DNA of 5,492 nucleotides, taken from NCBI GenBank assembly GCA_002299915.1, contig DBOG01000052.1, positions 1 through 5,492 on the forward strand. Direction: 5' to 3'. This document shows positions 1-5,183 of this stretch, in pieces. The translations under genes were made by a program, and so were the position numbers. Below the pieces are notes generated by a model that saw only the letters and a program-made list of their open reading frames with translations, had not been told where the DNA came from and ran no database searches. Numbering within the stretch: the first letter of the stretch is position 1; each line of letters begins with the position of its first letter. The DNA is from Proteobacteria bacterium UBA652. Its GTDB lineage: Bacteria; Pseudomonadota; Gammaproteobacteria; Nitrosococcales; Methylophagaceae.

Positions 1-228
1 CACTTCGATGTTGAATCCACCTCTTATGCCTGAAAGAGCGCCTTGATATTAGGTTATATCACTTGATTTACGGTGAAACATTCCTTTTCTGGCTAAGAAG
101 ATTAACAGTGTAAAATGTAGCTTGCGCAAAAATAAAGAGAGTTATTACCCACACCAGTTAATAATGTCATCATCGTCAGTGTGTTTTATTCTCCTTAAAC
201 GAATGACTAAGGTTAGCTTTCATTATCT
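1..228. other. Intergenic stretch without a recognisable gene
   Basis: No coding region here can be supported. The + strand frames open at the left edge close at about 33 and 47 and give only short, unrecognisable tails, so an upstream gene may end here but cannot be named. Small symmetric sites are present: TTGCGCAA at 122-129 and CCTTA/TAAGG arms at 193-197 and 208-212. None matches a site I can identify. With 229-350, it makes up the region upstream of the first pqqA. Confidence 0.5.
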
Positions 229-243
229 CAAGGAAAATCCTGA
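229..243 (+). promoter_or_regulatory. Shared upstream motif, copy 1 (possible operator or activator site)
   Basis: The 15-bp sequence CAAGGAAAATCCTGA occurs here and again, without mismatch, at 499-513. Each copy begins about 122-125 bp before a pqqA start codon. The core AGGA-AAA-TCCT is an inverted repeat, and in this copy the dyad extends to CTC (227-229) and GAG (242-244). Conserved position upstream of two otherwise diverged leaders suggests a binding site for a regulator. That role is inference, and I do not recognise the regulator. Confidence 0.5.
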
Positions 244-287
244 GGATATTTAGGGTTTTTCCGCTATCGACAAGTGAATCTGCTCCG

Positions 288-297
288 TATTATGGGG
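288..297 (+). promoter_or_regulatory. Probable -10 region of the first pqqA promoter
   Basis: TATTATGGGG contains a TATTAT hexamer matching the sigma-70 -10 consensus at 5 of 6 positions. The second pqqA unit has a matching block, TACTATGGGG, at 546-555. No good -35 hexamer lies 16-18 bp upstream, which would fit a promoter that depends on an activator, perhaps at 229-243. Transcription would begin near 299-301, just before the hairpin at 303-322. The promoter is inferred from the shared block, not proven. Confidence 0.45.
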
Positions 298-302
298 ATC
301 GT

Positions 303-322
303 GAACCGAAATAGTTTGGTTC
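303..322 (+). promoter_or_regulatory. 5' leader hairpin of the first pqqA
   Basis: GAACCGAA (303-310) and TTTGGTTC (315-322) form an 8-bp stem with one G-U pair around the loop ATAG. The 3' arm is followed by TTTAAATT. The hairpin ends 28 nt before the pqqA start, nearly the same place as the unrelated-sequence hairpin before the second pqqA. It may protect the mRNA 5' end or act as a weak attenuator; the sequence does not decide between these. Confidence 0.45.
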
Positions 323-350
323 TTTAAATTAACTTAATGAGGTATTTATT

Positions 351-422
351 ATGTGGACTACACCAGAATATTCAGATATGCGTTTCGGTTTTGAAGTAAC
401 CATGTACATTTGTAACCGATAA
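351..422 (+). CDS. pqqA: PqqA, PQQ precursor peptide (copy 1)
   Basis: This 23-codon gene encodes the ribosomally made precursor of PQQ. The peptide begins MWTTPEYSD and ends in EVTMYICNR. Glu15 and Tyr19 form the conserved E-x-x-x-Y pair that PqqE joins by a C-C bond, and whose atoms become PQQ. The length matches typical gammaproteobacterial PqqA. The start is supported by GAGG at 339-342, 8 nt upstream. The peptide is identical to that of the copy at 624-695. A strong terminator lies 17 nt after the stop codon, so this copy is probably made as a short mRNA carrying PqqA alone. The residue two before the end of the motif is Cys21, where Klebsiella PqqA has Ser; this may be a minor variant. 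Confidence 0.95.
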   Translation: MWTTPEYSDMRFGFEVTMYICNR

Positions 423-439
423 GCAATATTTCAATCAGC

Positions 440-473
440 AAAAGCCCCTGTATCTATTGATACAGGGGCTTTT
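440..473 (+). terminator. Rho-independent terminator after the first pqqA
   Basis: AAAAGCCCCTGTATC (440-454) and GATACAGGGGCTTTT (459-473) are perfectly complementary over 15 bp around a TATT loop. The stem has a GC-rich core and a run of four T at its 3' edge, followed by CTATATC. It starts 17 nt after the first pqqA stop codon and lies before the second pqqA promoter block. It should end most transcripts of copy 1 and so isolate it from pqqBCDE. The A/T symmetry means it could also work on the minus strand, though no minus-strand gene is seen. Confidence 0.9.
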
Positions 474-498
474 CTATATCAGAAACAAGAGTTTGTAA

Positions 499-513
499 CA
501 AGGAAAATCCTGA
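499..513 (+). promoter_or_regulatory. Shared upstream motif, copy 2
   Basis: CAAGGAAAATCCTGA is identical to 229-243. It begins 125 bp before the second pqqA start, against 122 bp in copy 1. The gap from its end to the -10-like block is 32 bp here and 44 bp in copy 1; the 12-bp difference is about one helical turn, so a bound protein could face the promoter from a similar side. The outer dyad bases seen in copy 1 are not kept here, so the conserved unit is the 15-mer. Confidence 0.5.
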
Positions 514-545
514 TAAATGTGGCGGGTATTCCTGACGTCATCGCT

Positions 546-555
546 TACTATGGGG
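546..555 (+). promoter_or_regulatory. Probable -10 region of the second pqqA/pqqBCDE promoter
   Basis: TACTATGGGG matches TATTATGGGG of the first unit at 9 of 10 positions, while most surrounding leader sequence has diverged. TACTAT fits the sigma-70 -10 consensus at 4 of 6 positions, so it may be weaker than the copy-1 promoter. No convincing -35 hexamer is seen. Transcription would start near 558, ahead of the hairpin at 571-592. As it lies after the terminator at 440-473, it is the likely promoter for the second pqqA and probably for pqqBCDE. Confidence 0.42.
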
Positions 556-570
556 CGTAAGATAGCCTTA

Positions 571-592
571 CTGCCTGAAATGTTTCAGGCGG
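571..592 (+). promoter_or_regulatory. 5' leader hairpin of the second pqqA
   Basis: GCCTGAAA (573-580) and TTTCAGGC (583-590) are perfectly complementary around TG, with C571-G592 and T572-G591 extending the stem. In practice the inner pairs must open to make a stable loop. TGTTTATT follows, so it could be a weak attenuator. It ends 31 nt before the start codon, the same relative place as 303-322, yet the stem sequence is different. Conserved placement with changed sequence suggests the structure matters. Confidence 0.45.
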
Positions 593-623
593 TGTTTATT
601 AATAATTATAGAGAGAAAATATT

Positions 624-695
624 ATGTGGACTACACCAGAATATTCAGATATGCGTTTCGGTTTTGAAGTTACAATGTACATCTGCAACCGTTAA
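624..695 (+). CDS. pqqA: PqqA, PQQ precursor peptide (copy 2)
   Basis: This second 23-codon gene encodes exactly the same peptide as 351-422, with Glu15 and Tyr19 as the cross-linked residues. The first 47 nt of the two genes are identical. The last part carries five differences, all silent third-base changes in the codons for Val16, Thr17, Ile20, Cys21 and Arg23. This pattern indicates an old duplication kept by selection on the peptide. The ribosome site is weaker than in copy 1, AGAGAG at 610-615, 8 nt before ATG. No intrinsic terminator separates it from pqqB, so it is probably the first gene of the main pqqABCDE transcript. Confidence 0.95.
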   Translation: MWTTPEYSDMRFGFEVTMYICNR

Positions 696-716
696 TTTGG
701 ATAATTAAAACCTGTC

Positions 717-815
717 TTTTTGTCTCATTGCGGCGTTGGATAGCGTGCTACGATTCTCATGTACTAATGTACATTGGGAGTCTCACACCTTATCTATCTT
801 GCACTGGGACAAAAA
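717..815. repeat. About 100-nt imperfect palindrome between pqqA and pqqB
   Basis: The ends are inverted: TTTTTGTC (717-724) pairs with GACAAAAA (808-815). Further pairing includes 726-731 with 801-806, GATAG 739-743 with CTATC 794-798, GTG 745-747 with CAC 786-788, and 752-764 with 769-782 (one bulge at 775) around the loop TAAT. The whole forms one long hairpin broken by internal loops. No T-run follows the 3' arm on either strand, so it does not look like an intrinsic terminator. It resembles a dispersed palindromic or MITE-like repeat, or a large RNA hairpin that protects the pqqA message. I see no clear target-site duplication and no second copy in the window. Confidence 0.6.
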
Positions 816-849
816 TCCTAGATTTAAAAATATTCAAATAGTTTGATAT

Positions 850-881
850 ATGCTCGGAGCTTATTTTTTGGCTCCGAGTAT
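850..881 (+). promoter_or_regulatory. GC-rich hairpin in the pqqB leader
   Basis: CTCGGAGC (853-860) and GCTCCGAG (871-878) form a perfect 8-bp stem, extended by three weaker outer pairs, around the T-rich loop TTATTTTTTG. The bases after the stem, TTCAAAATC, are not a convincing U-tract, so termination would be weak at best. It is flanked by direct repeats of TCAAATAGTTT at 834-844 and 889-899. Its place between pqqA and pqqB suits a role in reducing or processing read-through to pqqBCDE; that role is inference. Confidence 0.5.
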
Positions 882-885
882 TTCA

Positions 886-922
886 AAATCAAATAGTTTT
901 GTTAATTAGAATTATTTGATTT
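886..922 (+). promoter_or_regulatory. AT-rich dyad just before pqqB
   Basis: AAATCAAATA (886-895) is the exact inverse complement of TATTTGATTT (913-922), with a 17-nt spacer. Two further weak pairs can form inward. The stem is made almost entirely of A-T pairs and ends 28 nt before the pqqB start. It may be a protein-binding operator or a weak RNA fold. The TATTTGA arm could also pair with the upstream TCAAATA at 834-840, so alternative folds spanning the hairpin at 850-881 are possible. Confidence 0.35.
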
Positions 923-950
923 AGTTGGGGTGTAACGGAAAAATACCAAT

Positions 951-1865
951 ATGTTTATACATGTTTTAGGTTCAGGCGCAGGGGGTGGGTTTCCACAGTG
1001 GAATTGTAATTGTGAAAATTGCAAAGGTGTGCGTGAAGGCACGATTAAAGCAACGCGTCGCACTCAATCATCAATCGCAATTAGTGCCAATGGCACAGAT
1101 TGGATTTTATTTAATGCATCACCTGATATTAAAAAGCAATTAGATGATTTTCCTGCGATTCAGCCATGCAGAACAGTAAGAGATACTGCAATCAGTGCTA
1201 TTGTTATCACGGATGCTCAAATTGATCATGTTACAGGTTTGTTAACATTACGTGAGCATATTGCACCTTGGGAAATTTATACCACTGAAGCGGTGAAGCA
1301 GGATCTGACAACTGGCTTTCCAGTATTTAATATATTAGGTCATTTTCGTGGCATTAATCATCATGAAATTGTGACCGATCAATCTGTATTTACGATTTCA
1401 TCAGCGGCAGGCTTAGAATTTACGGCGGTACCATTATTAAGCGAGGCACCGCCTTATTCACCACATCGCGGTAACACAGTGCCGGGTGATAATATTGGCA
1501 TGCATATTAAAGATACACGCACAGGCAAGAGTTTATTCTATGCGCCTGGGTTAGGTGTTGCAGAAGATCATGTTCTGGAATATATGAGAAGTTCAGATTG
1601 TATATTAGTTGACGGCACGGTGTGGACCGATGATGAAATGTCGAATGAAGGCATCAGTGATAAACGTGCTAGTGAAATGGGTCATTTAGATCAATCAAGT
1701 GATGGTGGCATTATGAGTATTCTAAATGCGATGGAGAAACCCCGTAAGATCCTCATTCATATTAATAATACTAATCCAATATTAAACGAAGACTCTCCAC
1801 AACGAGCCATTCTCAATAAAGCGAACATTGAACTTGCCTATGATGGCATGGATATCGAGCTATAA
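951..1865 (+). CDS. pqqB: PqqB, metallo-beta-lactamase-fold PQQ biosynthesis hydroxylase
   Basis: This 304-residue protein has the usual PqqB length and lacks a signal peptide, consistent with cytosolic work. The N-terminal GSGAGGGFPQWNCNC begins at residue 8. NCNCENC at 18-24 supplies Cys19, Cys21 and Cys24, the structural zinc site. DAQIDH at 88-93 is the family's altered form of the HxHxDH metal motif. GDNIGMHI (179-186), MGHLDQ (243-248) and IHINNTNPIL (269-278) are further family signatures. Biochemical work on the family assigns PqqB an iron-dependent hydroxylation of the tyrosine ring in the trimmed Glu-Tyr product, before PqqC acts. The start is preceded by a modest CGGAA ribosome site about 10 nt upstream. 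It lies 255 bp after the second pqqA and 19 bp before pqqC. Confidence 0.96.
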   Translation: MFIHVLGSGAGGGFPQWNCNCENCKGVREGTIKATRRTQSSIAISANGTDWILFNASPDIKKQLDDFPAIQPCRTVRDTAISAIVITDAQIDHVTGLLTLREHIAPWEIYTTEAVKQDLTTGFPVFNILGHFRGINHHEIVTDQSVFTISSAAGLEFTAVPLLSEAPPYSPHRGNTVPGDNIGMHIKDTRTGKSLFYAPGLGVAEDHVLEYMRSSDCILVDGTVWTDDEMSNEGISDKRASEMGHLDQSSDGGIMSILNAMEKPRKILIHINNTNPILNEDSPQRAILNKANIELAYDGMDIEL

Positions 1866-1884
1866 GCATCAGGATAAAAGAGAT

Positions 1885-2625
1885 ATGTCAGAAGAATTAT
1901 TAGGAAAAAATCCTTGGACACGCGAACAATTTGAGAAAGTATTGCGTGATAAAGAAGCGCTCTATCATATCCGTCATCCTTTACATGTCAAAATGCACTC
2001 TGGTGAGATGAATAAAGCACAAATTCAAGGCTGGGTGGCCAATCGTTTTTATTATCAAACCACGATTCCACTGAAAGATGCGGCAATTATGGCGAATTGC
2101 CCTGAGCGTGATGTACGCCAACATTGGGTACAACGTATTCTCGACCATGATGGTTTCGAGGGTGAAGAAGGTGGGATTGAGGCCTGGTTACAATTGGGTG
2201 AGTCTGTGGGTTTGACGCGCGATGAATTATGGTCGGAAGAGCACGTCTTGCCAGGGGTTCGGTTTGCGGTTGATGCCTATAGTAACTTCGCACGTAGAGC
2301 AACGTGGCAGGAAGGCGCCAGCTCTTCACTAACAGAAATGTTCGCGCCGAAAATTCATCAGGCCCGCTTGGATAATTGGCCAACCTTATATCCGTGGATT
2401 GATGAAAAAGGCTATCGCTATTTCCGCAAGCGACTGAGTGAAGCTCGCCGAGATGTGCAACATGGTTTGGATATTACGTTAGACCATTTTAAAACCCGAG
2501 AACAGCAAGAGCATGCGGTGAGCCTATTGCAATTTAAACTAGATATACTGTGGACAATGTGTGATGCAATGTGGATGGCATATATCGAAAAACGCCCCCC
2601 TTATACCTTTGAGGTTGAATTATGA
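1885..2625 (+). CDS. pqqC: PqqC, pyrroloquinoline-quinone synthase
   Basis: PqqC is the cofactor-free oxidase that closes the ring and removes eight electrons from AHQQ, using oxygen, to give PQQ. I place the start at 1885, giving 246 residues that begin MSEELLGKNPW, with AGGA at 1871-1874 ten bases upstream. An ATG at 1828 is in frame but would add 19 unrelated residues and overlap pqqB. The signature QIQGWVANRFYYQTTIP (46-62) and RILDHDG (84-90) match Klebsiella PqqC as I recall it. With an offset of four, the active-site residues are present: Tyr27, His28, His88, Glu151, His158, Arg161, Tyr179 and Arg183. It overlaps pqqD by ATGA, suggesting coupled translation. Confidence 0.97.
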   Translation: MSEELLGKNPWTREQFEKVLRDKEALYHIRHPLHVKMHSGEMNKAQIQGWVANRFYYQTTIPLKDAAIMANCPERDVRQHWVQRILDHDGFEGEEGGIEAWLQLGESVGLTRDELWSEEHVLPGVRFAVDAYSNFARRATWQEGASSSLTEMFAPKIHQARLDNWPTLYPWIDEKGYRYFRKRLSEARRDVQHGLDITLDHFKTREQQEHAVSLLQFKLDILWTMCDAMWMAYIEKRPPYTFEVEL

Positions 2626-2903
2626 GTGATCGTGTATTTAATGATGATACGGTGTTGGTATTGGCACAGGGTTATCGCTTTCAATGGGAGCCTGCACAAA
2701 ATTGCAATGTATTGCTCTATCCTGAAGGGATGGTGAAGCTCAATGGTGGTGCTGGTGAGATAGTGAAACTCATTAGTGAGAAAAAGCAGACTGTTGCCGA
2801 ATTAATTGCTGACTTAACCAAGGCGTTTGATGGGGTCGATCTAGCTGATGATGTTTACCAATTTTTAGACGAGGCATATAAAAATGACTGGCTCAGAAAA
2901 TAA
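2622..2903 (+). CDS. pqqD: PqqD, PqqA-binding peptide chaperone
   Basis: This 93-residue protein is a RiPP recognition element: a small winged-helix domain that binds the PqqA peptide and presents it to PqqE. Family marks are GYRFQWEPAQNCNVLLYPEG (17-36), MVKLNGGAGEIVKLI (37-51) and a helical C-terminal part ending in DDVYQFLDEAYKNDW. The length fits free-standing PqqD; in some bacteria it is fused to PqqC, but not here. The start overlaps the pqqC stop as ATGA and has GAGG at 2611-2614, 7 nt upstream. It overlaps pqqE by 20 nt, which fits the need for matched amounts of PqqD and PqqE. Confidence 0.96.
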   Translation: MSDRVFNDDTVLVLAQGYRFQWEPAQNCNVLLYPEGMVKLNGGAGEIVKLISEKKQTVAELIADLTKAFDGVDLADDVYQFLDEAYKNDWLRK

Positions 2904-4080
2904 TACTACTCCAGATCGCGCACAAGGCAGCATTGGCAGCGCAATCGGTAAAGTCAATGATCAGATCCGACAACCTTTATGGTTATTGGCTGAATTAACC
3001 TATTCTTGCCCTTTACAATGCCCTTATTGTTCTAACCCAATGGATTTTGCAAGAATTAAAAGTGAATTAACTACGGAAGAATGGATTGATGTGTTTAAGC
3101 AAGCGCGGGCAATGGGAGCCACCCAGTTAGGCTTATCGGGCGGGGAACCATTAATGCGGCCCGATTTGGTTGAATTGATTCGCGCGGCGAGAGATTTAGG
3201 ATTTTATACCAATGTTATTACTTCTGGCGCGGGAATGAATGCGGACAAAGTAGCGGAATTTAAGGAAGCAGGCTTAGATCATATTCAAGTCAGCTTTCAA
3301 GCGAGTTCAGAAGATTTAAATAATTTGATTGCAGGCACCGATGCTTTTAAACATAAAATTGAAATGGCAAAGGCGGTTAAAGCCAATGATTACCCGATGG
3401 TATTATGCTTTGTAACCCATCGCCAAAATATTGATCAAGTGGATGAGATTTTAGATCTATGTATTGAATTAGAAGCTGATTATGTTGAATTGGCGACCAC
3501 GCAATATTATGGTTGGGCTATGCATAACCGTGATCAATTGATGCCGATGAAAGAGCAACTAGTCCGAGCCGAGGCAACAGCGCATCGTTATCAAGAAGAA
3601 CAACAAGGGAAAATGAAAATCTACTATGTGGTGCCGGATTATTATGAAGAACGCCCTAAAGCCTGTATGAATGGTTGGGGTAATATTTTTCTTACTGTTA
3701 CGCCTAATGGTGTTGCATTACCTTGCCATGCTGCACGTGAATTACCGGGTATGACATTGCCTAATGTTAAAGATATGTCGATTGATGAGATTTGGAATGG
3801 CTCCAGTGATTTTAATAAATTCCGGGGGTTTGATTGGATGACCGAACCTTGTCGTAGCTGTGATGAAAAAGAGAAAGATTTTGGTGGCTGTCGCTGTCAG
3901 GCATTTATGTTGACGGGTGACCCAGCTAATACCGATCCAGTGTGTAGCAAATCACCGCATCATCATCTAGTAGAGGAAGCTATTGCAGCGGGCAAAGCGG
4001 AAGCAGATAAACCAATTGTTGAGCAGAAGCCGTTAGTGTTTAGAAATCCTAGAAACTCTAAGAAAATAGTTGGATTTTAG
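2884..4080 (+). CDS. pqqE: PqqE, radical-SAM/SPASM PqqA cross-linking enzyme
   Basis: PqqE uses S-adenosylmethionine and Fe-S clusters to join Glu15 and Tyr19 of PqqA, the first step of PQQ formation. The 398-residue protein carries the radical-SAM motif CPLQCPYC (Cys42, Cys46, Cys49) and GGEP (86-89). The C-terminal SPASM region holds Cys261, Cys281, Cys323, Cys326, Cys336, Cys338 and Cys354. Asp332 sits where Methylobacterium PqqE has the unusual Asp ligand of the AuxII cluster. Nothing essential seems missing. The N-terminal 25 residues before NDQIRQPLWLL are poorly conserved. GAGG at 2871-2874 lies 9 nt before ATG, inside pqqD, supporting the overlapping start. No strong intrinsic terminator follows; a large palindrome does. 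Confidence 0.97.
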   Translation: MTGSENNTTPDRAQGSIGSAIGKVNDQIRQPLWLLAELTYSCPLQCPYCSNPMDFARIKSELTTEEWIDVFKQARAMGATQLGLSGGEPLMRPDLVELIRAARDLGFYTNVITSGAGMNADKVAEFKEAGLDHIQVSFQASSEDLNNLIAGTDAFKHKIEMAKAVKANDYPMVLCFVTHRQNIDQVDEILDLCIELEADYVELATTQYYGWAMHNRDQLMPMKEQLVRAEATAHRYQEEQQGKMKIYYVVPDYYEERPKACMNGWGNIFLTVTPNGVALPCHAARELPGMTLPNVKDMSIDEIWNGSSDFNKFRGFDWMTEPCRSCDEKEKDFGGCRCQAFMLTGDPANTDPVCSKSPHHHLVEEAIAAGKAEADKPIVEQKPLVFRNPRNSKKIVGF

Positions 4081-4086
4081 CGTCGT

Positions 4087-4098
4087 ATATAGCTATAT
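4087..4098. repeat. 12-bp perfect palindrome after pqqE
   Basis: ATATAGCTATAT is a perfect palindrome that starts 6 nt after the pqqE stop and directly abuts the larger palindrome beginning at 4099. It is too AT-rich and lacks a U-tract for a terminator. It could be a remnant of a target site or chance in AT-rich DNA. Confidence 0.3.
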
Positions 4099-4239
4099 TC
4101 ATTCAAGATACAGGTTTTAGTGCTCGTAATGGGCGCGATAGCAAGGCATAATAGTGATGCAATAGCCATCCTATTGCCCTCTATTTATAACGCAGATAAC
4201 GCATTCAACATGGGTGCTAGAGATCTGCATATTGGATGA
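4099..4239. repeat. About 140-nt imperfect palindrome reaching the ABC ATPase start codon
   Basis: The outer stem pairs 4099-4125 with 4212-4239, with mismatches at 4107/4231 and 4110/4228 and a one-base bulge. Several contacts are G-U pairs in the sense RNA, so the fold suits the + strand transcript better than the minus one. The centre is GCAATAG (4159-4165) and CTATTGC (4171-4177) around CCATC, with ATAG/CTAT (4151-4154, 4181-4184) outside it. The middle part pairs only in patches, such as 4133-4135 with 4200-4202. No T-run follows. It may be a dispersed palindromic or MITE-like repeat. Its 3' arm covers the ATG at 4236, so it could limit translation of the ATPase. Confidence 0.55.
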
Positions 4240-5183
4240 TGACGAGTATCAATACACCATTAGCTATTAAAGCACACGATCTGAGCAAACAATATGAGCA
4301 GATCTTTGCAGTGAACCAACTTAATTTAGAGATTAAAGCAGGTCAGTTTTATGGCTTGCTGGGGCCTAATGGTGCGGGTAAAACCACCACAATTCATATG
4401 CTAACAACCATGACTGTCGCCACATCTGGCGAGGCGTGGATTGCAGGTCAAAATATAATAGAGGATCCTGTTGCTATTCGAGGTATGGTCGGTTTGGTAT
4501 TTCAAGATTCGGCGCTTGATCGTACCATGTCAATTGATGAAAACCTGCAGTTTGCCGCCGCACTATATAATTTATCGCCACAGCAAGCTAATTCACGGAT
4601 TGATGAGCTATTGGCGGTATTTGGTCTGCAAGAGCAACGTAACAAGAAGTTAATCACCTTATCAGGAGGACAGCGCCGCGCTGTTGATATTGCCCGAGGT
4701 GTGTTGCATCAACCCAAGGTGTTATTTTTAGATGAGCCCACGATTGGCTTAGACTTACCGAACCGCCGTGCTATTTGGCGTTTTGTTGATAAGCTTCGCC
4801 GTGAAGAAGGCATGACCATCTTTTTAACGACCCATTATTTAGAAGAAGCTGCAAACTGTGATCATGTTGATTTTATTCAACAGGGAAAATTAGAACAGGG
4901 CGGAAGCCCCGCGAATTTAACATTAGCGCTGGCAGAATACATTGTTGAAATTGATACAGATGAACCTAGTAATATAACAAAGCAGCTAAGCCCTTTATTT
5001 GGTCAGCCAATACAAGAAGAACAGCAATTGAGCTTTAAAATTACAGCTAGCGATGTTGATTTATCGGCATTACAAAAAAAATTGGGTGATAAAGTGTCTT
5101 CAATGCAATGGCGGCGACCTAATTTGAATGATGTGTATTTATGGCGGTTTTGTGCGCCAGATATTGCAGGAGAAAAAGCATGA
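4236..5183 (+). CDS. ABC-2 type transporter ATP-binding protein (DrrA-like)
   Basis: This 315-residue protein is the ATPase of an ABC-2 type, probably export, system. Walker A GPNGAGKT is at 43-50, the Q-loop Gln at 90, the signature LSGGQ at 142-146, Walker B LFLDEP at 163-168 with Glu167 catalytic, and the H-loop His at 200. About 95 residues beyond the nucleotide-binding core resemble the C-terminal extension of DrrA/CcmA-type ATPases. The start is ATG at 4236 or the adjacent ATG at 4239; neither has a strong ribosome site, and both lie at the edge of a long palindrome. It overlaps the permease by ATGA. ABC transporters linked with PQQ-dependent alcohol oxidation (for example the Ped type) are known, so a link to the pqq genes is plausible, but the substrate is unknown. 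Confidence 0.9.
   Translation: MMTSINTPLAIKAHDLSKQYEQIFAVNQLNLEIKAGQFYGLLGPNGAGKTTTIHMLTTMTVATSGEAWIAGQNIIEDPVAIRGMVGLVFQDSALDRTMSIDENLQFAAALYNLSPQQANSRIDELLAVFGLQEQRNKKLITLSGGQRRAVDIARGVLHQPKVLFLDEPTIGLDLPNRRAIWRFVDKLRREEGMTIFLTTHYLEEAANCDHVDFIQQGKLEQGGSPANLTLALAEYIVEIDTDEPSNITKQLSPLFGQPIQEEQQLSFKITASDVDLSALQKKLGDKVSSMQWRRPNLNDVYLWRFCAPDIAGEKA

Noticed and set aside
1..47. Possible 3' end of an upstream gene
   Set aside because: Two + frames are open at the edge and close at about 33 and 47, but the 10-14 residue tails cannot be identified.
102..173. Minus-strand 23-codon frame with AAGGAG upstream
   Set aside because: The length equals that of PqqA, but the sequence lacks the E-x-x-x-Y motif, and the AAGGAG is about 16 nt from the start, too far to support translation.
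517..708. 63-codon + strand reading frame across the second pqqA
   Set aside because: It runs through the second pqqA in another frame, has no good ribosome site or family resemblance, and covers leader sequence; the 23-codon pqqA in frame 624 is clearly the gene.
717..815. Reading the pqqA-pqqB palindrome as a Rho-independent terminator
   Set aside because: The 3' arm ends in A, not T, and no T-run follows on either strand; the long stem is also broken by internal loops.
1828..1884. N-terminal extension of pqqC from the ATG at 1828
   Set aside because: The 19 extra residues do not resemble PqqC, would overlap pqqB, and the ATG at 1885 has a better-placed ribosome site and gives the expected family length.
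2087..2383. 98-codon minus-strand reading frame inside pqqC
   Set aside because: It lies wholly within the well-conserved pqqC gene, and its translation has the arginine/proline-rich look of an antisense shadow.
717..4239. The two large palindromes as copies of one repeat family
   Set aside because: Their ends, loops and stem sequences do not align beyond short chance matches, so shared origin is not supported.
4471..4653. 60-codon + strand frame inside the ATPase gene
   Set aside because: It is an out-of-frame shadow between the Walker A and signature motifs of an intact ATPase.
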